DNA of 64,000 bases from Couchioplanes caeruleus (GCF_023499255.1 NZ_CP092183.1:6010501-6074500); one strand, 5' to 3'. Counted from the first letter of the stretch, positions 10,681 through 19,568 are shown. The notes: generated by a model not told the origin, from the letters alone. Numbers and translations are program-made.

Positions 10681-11660
10681 CGCCGGTGACCTCCGGACCG
10701 GACCTGGACGCCGCGCGGCAGTTGCTCGACGAGCTGCCCGCGGCGCCCGCCGTGTGGGCCTCGGGGCTGCGCAAACGGTACCGGCGCCGGACCGCGGTGG
10801 ACGGCGTGTCGCTCACCGTCGGCCGCGGCGAGGTGGTCGGGCTGCTCGGACCCAACGGCGCCGGCAAGACCAGCGTCATCAAGATCCTGCTCGGCCTCGT
10901 CCGGCCCGACGCCGGCGAGGTGCTGCTGCTCGGCCGCCCGGCCCGGGACCCGCGGGCCCGTGCCCGGGTCGGCTACCTGCCGGAGCTCTTCCGCTACCAG
11001 CCCTGGCTCACCGCCGCCGAGGTGCTGAACCTGCACATCCGCCTGACCGGGGCCACCGTCTCCGCCGCGGACCGGCGCGGATGCCTGGGCCTCGTCGGCC
11101 TCGCCGACCGCGCCGGCGACCGGGTGGGCGGCTTCTCCAAGGGCATGCAGCAGCGGCTCGGGCTGGCCGTCGCCCTGGTCACCGGCCCCGACCTCGTCGT
11201 GCTCGACGAGCCCACCAGCGCCCTCGACCCGGTGGGCCGCGCCGACGTCCGCGACATCCTGCTGTCCCTGCGGGAACGCGGCGTCGCCGTCCTGCTCAAC
11301 TCGCATCTCATCGGCGAGGTCGAACGGGTCTGCGACCGGGCCGTCATCCTCGACAAGGGCCGGGTCGCTGCCGCCGGCACCCTCGCGGAGCTGCTGGGCC
11401 GGCGCGAACTGCGGCTCCGGCTGGACGGCGTCGGCCCGCAGGCGCAGGCCCGGCTCGCCGCCGCCGGCCGGCTCACCCGCAGCGGGGACGCGTACACGGT
11501 CACGCTGCCCACCGAGCCCGACGACACCACGGTGCCCGGGCTCGTCGCCGACCTCGTGGGCCTGGGCGTGCGGGTGCACGCCGTCGAACCGGCCCGGATC
11601 AGCCTGGAGGAACGGCTGCTGGACATTCTGCGTACCGGCGCACAGGAGGAACACCGATGA
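10677..11660 (+). CDS. ABC transporter ATPase (CcmA/NatA-like)
   Basis: This 327-residue ATP-binding subunit has Walker A GPNGAGKTS, signature FSKGMQQRLGLA and Walker B LVVLDEPTSALDP, in the usual order. The C-terminal extra domain of about 90 residues is typical of drug- or bacteriocin-export ATPases. The GTG at 10677 forms a GTGA overlap with the anti-sigma stop. The TGA in turn overlaps the permease ATG. It should pair with the next gene as an exporter, or as a machine that removes a cell-envelope stressor sensed by the anti-sigma protein. The substrate is unknown. Confidence 0.93.
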   Translation: MTPVTSGPDLDAARQLLDELPAAPAVWASGLRKRYRRRTAVDGVSLTVGRGEVVGLLGPNGAGKTSVIKILLGLVRPDAGEVLLLGRPARDPRARARVGYLPELFRYQPWLTAAEVLNLHIRLTGATVSAADRRGCLGLVGLADRAGDRVGGFSKGMQQRLGLAVALVTGPDLVVLDEPTSALDPVGRADVRDILLSLRERGVAVLLNSHLIGEVERVCDRAVILDKGRVAAAGTLAELLGRRELRLRLDGVGPQAQARLAAAGRLTRSGDAYTVTLPTEPDDTTVPGLVADLVGLGVRVHAVEPARISLEERLLDILRTGAQEEHR

Positions 11661-12505
11661 CCCTGCGTACCGTGCTCACCATCGCGGCCCTCACCCTGCA
11701 GGAAGCCGCACGGCGGCGGGTGTTGCGCTCGCTCGCGGTCCTGACCGTCGCGCTGCTCGCACTGAGCGCCTGGGGCTTCTCCCGGCTGGACGCGGAGTTC
11801 GGCGGCCTCACCAGCGGCGAGGCCCGGGTGGCCGGCTCCACCGTGCTCAACCTGGTGATGTTCGGCCTGAGCCTGATCGCCGCCCTCGGGACGGCGTTCC
11901 TCGCCGGCCCCACCCTCTCCGGGGAGGTCGAGTCGGGCATCGCGCTGGCGGTGCTGGCCCGCCCGATCCGCCGCAGCGCGGTGCTGGTCGGCAAGTGGCT
12001 GGGGCTCGTCGTGTTCGGCGGCGTCTTCGTGAGCCTGGCCGGGTTCACCCAGTTCCTCATCGTCCGGGCCACCGTCGGCTACTGGCCACCGCACCCGCTC
12101 ACCGGCCTGGCGCTGCTCGCCGCCCAGACGACGGTCCTGCTCACCCTCGGCCTCCTGCTCTCCACGGCGATCTCCCCGATGGCCTCGGGCATCGTGGCCG
12201 TCGGCCTCTTCGGCGCCACCTGGATCGCCGGCGTGGTCGGCTCGGTCGGCGAGGCCCTCGGCAACGACAGCGTCGCCCAGGTGGGCACGGTCTCCCGCAT
12301 GCTGCTCCCCACCGACGGCCTGTGGCGCGGCGCGATGAACTCGTTCCAGGACCCGGCGCTGCTACGGCAGGTCGGCTCCGGCATCGAGGAATCCCCGTTC
12401 CTGAGCATGTCGCCGCTGACGGTGGCATATCTGGGATGGGCGGCGGTCTGGATCGCGGCGGTCCTGGGCCTGTCGGCGCTGTCCTTCCAGCGCCGGGACC
12501 TCTAG
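11657..12505 (+). CDS. ABC-2 type permease
   Basis: This membrane subunit has 282 residues and about six hydrophobic segments. The first is at residues 24-42 and the last is VAYLGWAAVWIAAVLGLSALS near the C terminus. The ABC-2 style motif GPTLSGEVESGIALAVLARP lies in the first cytosolic loop. The start ATG at 11657 overlaps the ATPase stop (ATGA). Its TAG shares a CTAG with the stop of the convergent esterase gene, so there is no spacer between the two operons. It should work with the ATPase as a heteromeric exporter. Confidence 0.9.
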   Translation: MTLRTVLTIAALTLQEAARRRVLRSLAVLTVALLALSAWGFSRLDAEFGGLTSGEARVAGSTVLNLVMFGLSLIAALGTAFLAGPTLSGEVESGIALAVLARPIRRSAVLVGKWLGLVVFGGVFVSLAGFTQFLIVRATVGYWPPHPLTGLALLAAQTTVLLTLGLLLSTAISPMASGIVAVGLFGATWIAGVVGSVGEALGNDSVAQVGTVSRMLLPTDGLWRGAMNSFQDPALLRQVGSGIEESPFLSMSPLTVAYLGWAAVWIAAVLGLSALSFQRRDL

Positions 12506-14706
12506 GGCCGCGCCTGGCGGGTGCCGGAGCGGAACAGGCGGGGGGCGAAGTCGATCAGGTTCTTCTGCCAGGTGTCCCAGCCGTGCGGGCCCGGGGTGAC
12601 CCCGGCGAACTCGTACCTGATGCCGACCCGGTCGAAGGCCGCCATCGAGGCCAGGGTGATCGGGTTGACGAAGTCGGTCACGTTGCCGGTGTAGATGCGC
12701 AGCAGCTTCGTCCCGGCGTTGATCGCCGCCGGGTCGTATCCCGCCGGGTCGGCCGGGACGGTGAAGCTGATGCCCGCGGAGAAGGTGCCGATGTACGCGA
12801 ACTCCCCCGGGTGGGTCTTGAGGACGTCGAACGTCTGGAACCCGCCCATCGACAGGCCGGCGAGCGCCTGCCGCGCCGGGTCGTGGGAGATGTGGTAGCC
12901 GGCGCGTGCCGCCGGGACGATGTTCTCCAGCAGCTCCTTCGGGAAGTCCGGGACGTTGCCGTTGCCCATCACGACGACCATCGGCACGAGTGAGCCGTCG
13001 AGGAACTCGTTGTCGAGGATCTGCCCGGCCCGTCCCATCTCGAGCCAGTCGGTGTAGTTCTGGTCGCCGCCGTGCTGCAGGTAGAGGACCGGGTACGGCG
13101 CCGGCCGCGCGGGGTCGTAGCCGGGCGGGGTCCACACGTACGCCGAGCGTTGCTCCCCGGCGACCGTGCTCTGGTAGGTGAGCCGGTGCACGGTGCCGCC
13201 CTTCCCGGCGGGGGCGTCGGCGAGCAGACGCGACTGCTTCCCCGGTACGAGGAACGTGCTCCACGTCGGTTCCGTGGTGATGTGCGCCGGGTTCGACGTG
13301 TCCTTCTTCGAGGCCAGGTCGACGATGAACTTGTAGTGGTAGAACCAGGGCTTGAGCGGTCCCACGGTCACCCGCCACCGGTCTCCGGATCGGGTGAGCG
13401 GCACGTTGACCCAGCTTCCGCCCGGCGCCCAGTTGCCCCAGAGCGTGACATGCTCCGCGCCGGCGAACTCGGTGCCGGTCTCGGCGGTGACGAAGGTGTC
13501 CCCGTTGGCCTCCCGGGTCAGCCACGGCGTCGGGGTGGTGCCCGGCGCCGGGGGCGTGAACTCGTGCCGGGGCACCACGTGTCCGGGGCTGGGGCGGTGG
13601 TCGGGCACCGGATGGAAGAGCCGCGGTGCGAAGTCGACGAGGTTCTCCTGCCACGCCGCCCAGTTGTGGCCGGCGTCCGGGTTCACCCCGTCGAACTCGT
13701 GCCTGATGTGCGCCTTGTCGAGGCGGTGCAGCAGCCGGAGGGTGGGGTTGTACGCCGGATCGGTCAGGTTCCCGGTGTAGAGCCGCAACAGGTGGGGCCT
13801 CGCCTGGCTGTTCCCGGGGGTCTCATCGGCGAAGACGCCACCGAACGAGCCGGCATAGGCGAAGGCGCCGGGACCGGCCAACGCGACCCGCACCGCCTGC
13901 ACGCCGCCGGCCGACGCACCGGCGATCGCCCGATGCCCGGAATCACGGGCGACGTGGTACCGCCGCTCGACCACCCGCGGGAGCCGGGAGCGCAGGAGGT
14001 CGCCCTCGTCGCTCATCACGACCACCATCGGCTCGATGCGACGCTCCACCGACAGGTTGTCGAGGATCTGCCCGGCGCGGCCCAGCTCGGTCCAGTCGGC
14101 GTGGCCGCCGCCCTCGCCGGGCAGCAGGTACAGGACCGGGTACGGGCGCGGGCGGTGGGCGTCGTATCCCGGCGGCGTCCACACGGTCGCCGACCGTCGC
14201 TCGTGCGCCGCGGCGTACGGATAGGTGATGGCCTCGATCTTCCCGCCCTGCCCCGGCGGCACATCGGCGAGGTATCGCGCGGCGTCGCCGGGGACGAGGA
14301 AGGTGCTCCAGGTCGGATCCGAGGTGACCGACGCCGGGTTCGTGGCATCTTTGACGATCTTGGTGTCGTCGCCCCGGAGGCGGTAGTGGTACAGGCCCGC
14401 CGGCAGCGGTCCGATGATCGACGTCCAGGCGGCACCCGAGCGGACCAGGCCGAGTTCCGACACCGCGAAGGACGGGCCGAAATTCCCCTCGACGACGACG
14501 GAGGACACGTCGCCCATCGTGTTCTGGATGTCCGCCGCCGGCACGGCGAAGGACGCGAAACCGTCGGACACGGTCAGCCACGGTGCCGCTGACCCCGCTG
14601 CCGCCGGCTGTGCGCCGGCGGCAGCGGTCACGGTGCCCATCGAGACGGTGACGAGCGCCGCGAGGAACCGGCCTACGAGCCGCCTGCGGTGGGATGACGA
14701 CGACAT
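12502..14706 (-). CDS. Secreted esterase with two tandem CE1-like units
   Basis: This 734-residue exported enzyme contains two copies of the same arrangement, a starch-binding-like beta domain followed by an alpha/beta-hydrolase of the feruloyl/acetyl-xylan esterase type. Unit 1 has GASAGG (S265) and a histidine at 347. Unit 2 has GLSMGG (S619) and a histidine at 708. Both repeat WSTFLVPG, WTPPGYD, YPVLYL and GRAGQILDN. I start at the ATG at 14706, which has a GGGAG ribosome site; a GTG at 14715 does not. It lies 43 bases after the xylanase and probably shares its transcript, removing side groups from xylan. Unit 1 is shorter between the nucleophile and the upstream strand and may be less active. 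Confidence 0.85.
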   Translation of the reverse strand: MSSSSHRRRLVGRFLAALVTVSMGTVTAAAGAQPAAAGSAAPWLTVSDGFASFAVPAADIQNTMGDVSSVVVEGNFGPSFAVSELGLVRSGAAWTSIIGPLPAGLYHYRLRGDDTKIVKDATNPASVTSDPTWSTFLVPGDAARYLADVPPGQGGKIEAITYPYAAAHERRSATVWTPPGYDAHRPRPYPVLYLLPGEGGGHADWTELGRAGQILDNLSVERRIEPMVVVMSDEGDLLRSRLPRVVERRYHVARDSGHRAIAGASAGGVQAVRVALAGPGAFAYAGSFGGVFADETPGNSQARPHLLRLYTGNLTDPAYNPTLRLLHRLDKAHIRHEFDGVNPDAGHNWAAWQENLVDFAPRLFHPVPDHRPSPGHVVPRHEFTPPAPGTTPTPWLTREANGDTFVTAETGTEFAGAEHVTLWGNWAPGGSWVNVPLTRSGDRWRVTVGPLKPWFYHYKFIVDLASKKDTSNPAHITTEPTWSTFLVPGKQSRLLADAPAGKGGTVHRLTYQSTVAGEQRSAYVWTPPGYDPARPAPYPVLYLQHGGDQNYTDWLEMGRAGQILDNEFLDGSLVPMVVVMGNGNVPDFPKELLENIVPAARAGYHISHDPARQALAGLSMGGFQTFDVLKTHPGEFAYIGTFSAGISFTVPADPAGYDPAAINAGTKLLRIYTGNVTDFVNPITLASMAAFDRVGIRYEFAGVTPGPHGWDTWQKNLIDFAPRLFRSGTRQARP

Positions 14707-14749
14707 GTGATCCACTCCCTGCTCCGAGGCGGTGCCGACCGGACCGTGC

Positions 14750-15919
14750 TCAGTGACCGATGCCCCGGCCGTAGCGGTGCGGGGCGCCCGAGGCGAGTGC
14801 CAGGTCCTGCTGCAGGACGTCGTACTGGCCCTTCGGGTTCAGCTGCTCGTCGTAGATCAGCGCGGCGCCCTCCTGCGGGTCCTTGAACCAGCCGGGCACC
14901 CACGAGTAGGCGTCGCCGAAGCCCCACGGCGTGAACGAGATGCAGGCCCGCACGGCCAGGCACGCCTGCAGCGTGCGGGACCAGTAGCTCTCCTGGGCGT
15001 ACGGGGCGAGCGCGTCGACCGGCTCGTTGACGGCGTCCGCCTTGGTCGCCGTGCGGACGTCCACCTCGGTCAGGGCCACCTTCAGCCCCAGGCCGGCGAA
15101 ACGCTCGAGGTTGTTCGACAGGTCGGGGTAGCCGTACTGGGTGGAGAGGTGACCCTGGAACCCGACGCCCTGGATCGGTACGCGCTGGGTTTGCAGCGAG
15201 CGCACCATCGCGTACACGGCGTCGCTCTTCGCCCCGGTGAACTCGAGGTTGTAGTCGTTGTAGAAGAGCAGGGCCCGCGGGTCGGCCTGGCGCGCCCAGC
15301 GGAACGCGTCGGCGATGTAGCCGGTGCCGCCCCACGCCTTGTACCAGATCGTCTGGCGGGGCTGCCCGTTGTCGTCGAAGGCCTCGTTGACCACGTCCCA
15401 CTGCCAGATGTCGCCCTTGAAGTGGCGTACCTCGTCGAAGATGTGCTTCTTGAGGACGGCCTTCACCTCGTCGTTCGACAGGGTGGTGGTGTAGCCGTCG
15501 GGGGACAGCCACGCGGGCAGCTGGTTGTGCCAGACGAGCGTGTGGCCGCGGACCAGCTGCTTGTGCTCCTTCGCGAAGTCGACGAGCTGCTCCGCCTTCT
15601 GCCAGGTGTACGTGCCGCGGGTGGCCTCGACCTCGGCCCACTTCATCGCGTTCTCCGGGGTGACCGAGGAGAACTGGTCCGCGGTGATCTGCGTGTATTT
15701 CGCGTCGGTACCGAGCACGTCGGCGTTCACGGCCGTGCCGATCCGCAGGCCCACGCGGTCGGCGAGCGCCCGCAGGGAATCGGCCGGGTAGGACGCGGGC
15801 GGCGACGGTTTCGCGGCCGCGGGTGTGGCGCCCGCCGGGGATGAGCCGGCGAGCGTGAGCTGTCCGGCCACCAGCACCGCGGCGCTGACGACGGATATGG
15901 GACCCCAAAGACGACGCAC
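14750..15919 (-). CDS. Secreted GH10 endo-1,4-beta-xylanase
   Basis: This 389-residue single-domain xylanase has a signal peptide of about 30 residues. The GH10 motifs are all present: WHNQLP, the acid/base glutamate in WDVVNEA (E179) and the nucleophile in ALTEVDVR (E285). No carbohydrate-binding module follows the catalytic domain. The start is the GTG at 15919, with AAGGAG at ideal distance; the longer frame lacks a ribosome site and spoils the signal peptide. A CGAAACTTTCG palindrome 35 bases upstream is the kind seen before actinobacterial xylanase genes. The esterase gene follows directly, giving a two-gene xylan-degrading operon. Confidence 0.95.
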   Translation of the reverse strand: MRRLWGPISVVSAAVLVAGQLTLAGSSPAGATPAAAKPSPPASYPADSLRALADRVGLRIGTAVNADVLGTDAKYTQITADQFSSVTPENAMKWAEVEATRGTYTWQKAEQLVDFAKEHKQLVRGHTLVWHNQLPAWLSPDGYTTTLSNDEVKAVLKKHIFDEVRHFKGDIWQWDVVNEAFDDNGQPRQTIWYKAWGGTGYIADAFRWARQADPRALLFYNDYNLEFTGAKSDAVYAMVRSLQTQRVPIQGVGFQGHLSTQYGYPDLSNNLERFAGLGLKVALTEVDVRTATKADAVNEPVDALAPYAQESYWSRTLQACLAVRACISFTPWGFGDAYSWVPGWFKDPQEGAALIYDEQLNPKGQYDVLQQDLALASGAPHRYGRGIGH

Positions 15920-15952
15920 CGGAACTCCTTGCAACGAGGACGAGGAAGCGGC

Positions 15953-15965
15953 CCGAAACTTTCGG
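15953..15965. promoter_or_regulatory. Xylanase-type CGAAA palindrome
   Basis: CCGAAACTTTCGG is a perfect palindrome around a central C. It lies 35 bases upstream of the xylanase start, where a repressor would block the promoter. The core CGAAACTTTCG matches the repeated motif reported upstream of Streptomyces xylanase genes. A second palindrome, CTTCCGGAAG, follows at 15970-15979. Confidence 0.65.
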
Positions 15966-16009
15966 ACATCTTCCGGAAGCAAGACAGGAATCTATGCGCC
16001 CCGGCTTCG

Positions 16010-16027
16010 GACGGTCAAGAGACCGTC
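16010..16027. promoter_or_regulatory. Small dyad upstream of xylanase
   Basis: Seven-base perfect arms (GACGGTC and GACCGTC) flank AAGA. It could be an operator or a weak hairpin. It lies between the xylanase promoter and the small rightward gene. Nothing else ties it to a function. Confidence 0.35.
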
Positions 16028-16182
16028 GCGATCCGCATTCGCCGTGATCATGCGGCCCGCGCTTCGCCGGATCGGCCGGGGCCGGGTCGGGCGTACGGCC
16101 GGTGCCGGGCGCGCCGGGGCTGTGGGAGGTTGTCGCGCGGCCGGTGCGCAGGGACCCCGGCCCGGACGGACGAGGTGGGTGC

Positions 16183-16365
16183 ATGGACGACGCGCTGGTC
16201 GCGTACGGCGCCGGCCGCGTCGATGCGGTCGCCGGGCGCCGCGACGCCGAGCGGGCGCAGCATCCCGTGACGGGTACGGACTACCGCCGCGGCTTCCTCG
16301 ACGGGCGCCTCGACGTCTTCCGGATGTTCGCCGAAGTGCGCCGCATCCTGGAGGACAACGCCTGA
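16183..16365 (+). CDS. Small hypothetical protein
   Basis: This 60-residue soluble protein has an ATG at 16183 and a good GAGGTG ribosome site. It contains TGTDYRRGFLDGRLDVFRMF, a helical, charged stretch seen in small actinobacterial proteins of unknown role. The N-terminal extension possible in this frame lacks a ribosome site. The gene stops seven bases before the end of the convergent LacI gene. No function can be assigned. Confidence 0.55.
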   Translation: MDDALVAYGAGRVDAVAGRRDAERAQHPVTGTDYRRGFLDGRLDVFRMFAEVRRILEDNA

Positions 16366-16372
16366 GCGACGG

Positions 16373-17401
16373 TCAGGCGGACTCGCGGACGACGAGGTCG
16401 GCGGGGAGGGTCAGGGTCGGCTCGACCGACTCACCGCCGGCGAGGCGCAGGACCTGGCGGGCCATCCTGCGGCCGATGTCCTCGATGGGCTGGTGCACCG
16501 TGGTGAGCGGCGGTTCCGCGTACCAGGCGACCGCGGTGTCGTCGAAACCGATCACCGCGACGTCGCCGGGCACCCGGCGCCCCGCCTGACGCAGCGCGCG
16601 CAGAGCGCCGTGGGCCATGAGGTCGGAGGCGACGAAGACCGCGTCGACGCCGGGGTCCTCGGCGAGGAGCCGGCGCATCGCCGCGCCGCCGGAGTCGCGG
16701 GTGAAGTCGCCCACCGCGACGGTCGGGCGCAGCGCGGACTCCTTCATCGCGGCGTGGTAGCCGGCGAGCCGGTCGATGCCGCCGGTGACGTCCTGGGCGC
16801 CGGCGATGGTGGCGATGCGCCGCCGGCCGGCCGCGACGAGCCGGCGGACGGCGAGCCGGGCGCCGTCGGCGTTGGCGACGTCGACGTGCGGGACCGCGGA
16901 CCGGCCACGCGGCCGCCCGTTGACCACGACCGGTACGCCCATCCGGGCCAGCTCGCGGGTGAGCGGGTCGGCGCCCAGCGTGGAGGCCACCATCACGCCG
17001 TCCACGTACCGGCTGGCGGCGCACTGCCGGATGCGGTCGAGGCTGCGCGGGGAGGTGACCGTCTGGAGCACGAGCTCCTTGCCGGCCCCGTTGAGCTCCC
17101 GGCTGACGCCGAGCACCAGCGACGGGAAGAACGTGTCGTCGGAGAAGGAGCGGCCCGCCGATTCGGTGAGCACGAGGGCGTACGAGTCCATCCGGTTGGT
17201 GACGAGCCCGCGGGCGGCCTGATTGGGCACGTACCCGAGCTCGGCCACGGCCCGCAGCACCGCGGCGCGCAGGTCGTCGGTGACCGACACCGAGCCGTTG
17301 ACGACCCGGGAGGCCGTGGCGCGCGAGACGCCGGCGCGGGCGGCGACCGCTTCCAGCGTGGGCGCGTGGGAGCCCGGCGAACATCTCTTGGCCTGACGCA
17401 C
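16373..17401 (-). CDS. LacI-family regulator (CebR-like)
   Basis: This 342-residue sugar-responsive repressor has an N-terminal helix-turn-helix (LEAVAARAGVSRATASRVVNG) and hinge (NQAARGLVTNR), then a periplasmic-binding-protein-like ligand domain ending PADLVVRESA. The helix-turn-helix closely resembles CebR and its relatives. Start: GTG at 17401 with GAGG upstream. It lies next to the xylanase-esterase operon, separated only by a 60-residue gene, so that operon is the likely target through the CGAAA palindrome. Whether it also binds the CebR box at 4283 is open. The ligand is probably a xylo- or cello-oligosaccharide. Confidence 0.88.
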   Translation of the reverse strand: MRQAKRCSPGSHAPTLEAVAARAGVSRATASRVVNGSVSVTDDLRAAVLRAVAELGYVPNQAARGLVTNRMDSYALVLTESAGRSFSDDTFFPSLVLGVSRELNGAGKELVLQTVTSPRSLDRIRQCAASRYVDGVMVASTLGADPLTRELARMGVPVVVNGRPRGRSAVPHVDVANADGARLAVRRLVAAGRRRIATIAGAQDVTGGIDRLAGYHAAMKESALRPTVAVGDFTRDSGGAAMRRLLAEDPGVDAVFVASDLMAHGALRALRQAGRRVPGDVAVIGFDDTAVAWYAEPPLTTVHQPIEDIGRRMARQVLRLAGGESVEPTLTLPADLVVRESA

Positions 17402-17559
17402 GGAACCTCACAGGAATCGATTGGACGGGCTCGGTGCGAAGGTATCGAGAGGTGCCGCCCACCGCAATTATGATCTGCTTCACCGTACACCGGAATGACG
17501 CCTGACCTGGGATCAGAGCGAGAGAGCGCGCACAGCGCCACCGCGGCCGGTTTCGTATG

Positions 17560-17591
17560 GCGCAATGATTCACCGGCACTAATCATTGCGC
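17560..17591. promoter_or_regulatory. Perfect 11-bp dyad
   Basis: GCGCAATGATT and AATCATTGCGC are perfect inverted arms separated by 10 bases. The wide spacing and AT-rich inner halves look more like a regulator binding site than a terminator. It lies 159 bases upstream of the lacI start and about 410 bases upstream of the GT2 start, so it could serve either. Confidence 0.55.
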
Positions 17592-17786
17592 GGCGGTTTC
17601 CGGCGCCCGCGTCCGGAGCCAGTCGCACCCACGCGACGCAGGTCACGGTTTTCCGAGGTCAAGCGGGCTGAGCTGGACGGCACCGGTCCCGATGATCGGC
17701 ACCTGAAGCGGTCATCAATGAACATCGGGTTGACGCCCGAATACATCGGCGTTTCGAGGCTTCATCTGTGTCCGCGGTCACCGCAT

Positions 17787-17816
17787 TTGCCAATGACGAC
17801 CGTCGACCTCTAGCGT
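17787..17816 (+). promoter_or_regulatory. Candidate promoter of the GT2-HlyD-GH81 operon
   Basis: TTGCCA and TAGCGT are spaced by 18 bases and could be housekeeping -35 and -10 boxes. Transcription would begin near 17823, leaving a leader of about 180 bases. This rests on pattern alone. Confidence 0.35.
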
Positions 17817-18002
17817 CTTTTGAGTACCGCGGCGCCGACGCCGCCGATCACCGGAACGGCTCATTGATCGCCGATTTCCGCCGCATCGAAAATCCGATCA
17901 GCGGCCCCGCACTGTCGCGGGGAGGTCCCGGGCCGCCCGGCCGGGCGTCGCCGCCGGACACCCCGTTCGATCGCCGGCCTGTGCAACCCCTTGGGAGCAA
18001 CC

Positions 18003-19568
18003 ATGCCGACCATTGATCCGCCCCGCAGGGCCACCGCCGCGACCCGGCAGGCCTGGCGGCCCCTGCAGCGCTCCACCCGCGTCGCCATCTTCGGCGCCCT
18101 GCTCGCGACGATCTTCTACCAGACGTTCCTGCTCGACCCGCAGTACCGCGGGCCGGTCTGGCTGTGGGCGGCGATGCTGCTCGCCGAGGGCCTGATCGCC
18201 CTGCATGCCATCGGCACCTGGTGGACCATCCTCGCCCACGACAACCGCGACGAGCCGGTCGCCGTCGCCGTACGCCGCAACCGGCTGCGCGCCGGGGCCG
18301 AGGTGCCGGGCATCGACGTGTTCATCACCGCGTACGGCGAAGCGCCCGAGCTGGTCCGCACCACCGTGCGGGCGGCCCGCGACATGACGCTCGCCCACCA
18401 CACCTGGGTCCTCGACGACGGCGACAGCGACGAGCTGGAGCGGATCTGCGCCGCCGAGGGCGTGGGCTACCTGCGCCGCGAGGGAGGCCAGCACGCCAAG
18501 GCCGGCAACGTGAACGCCGCGCTCGCCCGCACCACCGGCGAGTACGTCGTCATCCTCGACGCCGACCACGTGCCGGAGCCGAACTTCCTGCTGGAGATCC
18601 TGCCGCACTTCGTGGACCCGGACGTGGCGTTCGTGCAGTCCCCGCAGTCGTTCACCAACCAGACGAACCTCGTCTCCACCGGCACCTCGGAGGCGCAGCG
18701 CATCTTCTACGAGCTGGTGTGCCCGGGCAAGAACCACTTCAACGCCGCGTTCTGCGTCGGCACCAACGTCATGTTCCGGCGCGCGGCGCTCGAGGAGATC
18801 GGCGGCATCGCGACCGGCAGCAACTCCGAGGACATCTGGACCTCGCTGGAGCTGCACCGCAACGGCTGGCGCTCGATCTACGTGCCGCAGGTGCTGGCCC
18901 GCGGGCTGGCGCCGGTGGACGTGCCGTCGTATCTGAAGCAGCAGCTGCGCTGGGCCAGCGGCGGGTTCGAGGTGATCCTGCGCGGCGGCCTGTTCCGGCG
19001 CGGCAACGGCCTGACGATGGACCAGCGCCTGCAGTACCTGTTCGTCGGCACGCACTACCTGCTGTCGCTGGCGATGCTGACGTTCATGGTCTTCCCCGCG
19101 CTGTACCTGCTGTTCGCGCTCAGCCCGATCCGCGCCGACGGCGTCACCTGGGCCACCCACTACGTGCCGTTCCAGGTGATGGTCCTGGTGGTCACCTGGC
19201 TGCAGTCCGGCGGCTTCAAGGGCTCGGCGATCGTGGCGAGCATCGGCGCCGCGCCGGTGCACGCCAAGGCGTTCTGGGCGACGCTGCGCCGCAGGTCGGC
19301 GACGTGGAGCGCCACCAACCAGGCCGGCGCGGGCTCCCGGTCGCTGTGGGTCGTCATGCCACAGCTCGCGCTCGTGCTGCTCAACGTGACCGGCATCGTC
19401 GTGGGGCTCGTGGTCATGGCCGACCCGGCGCCCACCTGGCTGTCCGTGGCCTGGGCCACGATGATCGTGCTGATCCTCGGCCGGATCATCGTCGAGTCGG
19501 TCACCGGCGGCCCCGCGGAACCCGGCGGCATCGTGGCCGGCCGGCCCGCCGTCGCGGCCACGCGCTGA
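18003..19568 (+). CDS. Processive GT2 glycosyltransferase (glucan synthase-like), copy A
   Basis: This 521-residue membrane enzyme polymerises a nucleotide sugar and moves the chain across the membrane. Two membrane helices lie near residues 28-78. The catalytic domain follows with D138/D139, the DAD at 186-188, SED at 275-277 (the TED position) and QQLRW at 313-317. Three or more further helices follow. There is no C-terminal PilZ domain, unlike BcsA. Start: ATG at 18003 with GGGAG upstream. Over residues 131-190 it shares 42 of 60 positions with copy B (24075-25742). The operon continues with an HlyD-like partner and a GH81 beta-1,3-glucanase, which suggests a beta-1,3-glucan rather than cellulose as product. 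A cellulose or mixed-linkage product cannot be excluded. Confidence 0.9.
   Translation: MPTIDPPRRATAATRQAWRPLQRSTRVAIFGALLATIFYQTFLLDPQYRGPVWLWAAMLLAEGLIALHAIGTWWTILAHDNRDEPVAVAVRRNRLRAGAEVPGIDVFITAYGEAPELVRTTVRAARDMTLAHHTWVLDDGDSDELERICAAEGVGYLRREGGQHAKAGNVNAALARTTGEYVVILDADHVPEPNFLLEILPHFVDPDVAFVQSPQSFTNQTNLVSTGTSEAQRIFYELVCPGKNHFNAAFCVGTNVMFRRAALEEIGGIATGSNSEDIWTSLELHRNGWRSIYVPQVLARGLAPVDVPSYLKQQLRWASGGFEVILRGGLFRRGNGLTMDQRLQYLFVGTHYLLSLAMLTFMVFPALYLLFALSPIRADGVTWATHYVPFQVMVLVVTWLQSGGFKGSAIVASIGAAPVHAKAFWATLRRRSATWSATNQAGAGSRSLWVVMPQLALVLLNVTGIVVGLVVMADPAPTWLSVAWATMIVLILGRIIVESVTGGPAEPGGIVAGRPAVAATR

Larger units (their letters stand above)
17402..18002. other. 601-base intergenic region before the GT2 operon
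   Basis: No convincing gene lies here; the short open frames lack coding-like composition. It is less GC-rich than its surroundings. It holds a perfect 11-bp dyad at 17560-17591, a candidate promoter at 17787-17816 and a GC-rich leader of about 180 bases before the GT2 start. I looked for known riboswitch cores and found none. Confidence 0.6.

Noticed and set aside
17602..18002. Possible c-di-GMP or other riboswitch in the GT2 leader
   Set aside because: I looked for GEMM and ydaO-type cores and saw none; only generic GC-rich stems are visible.
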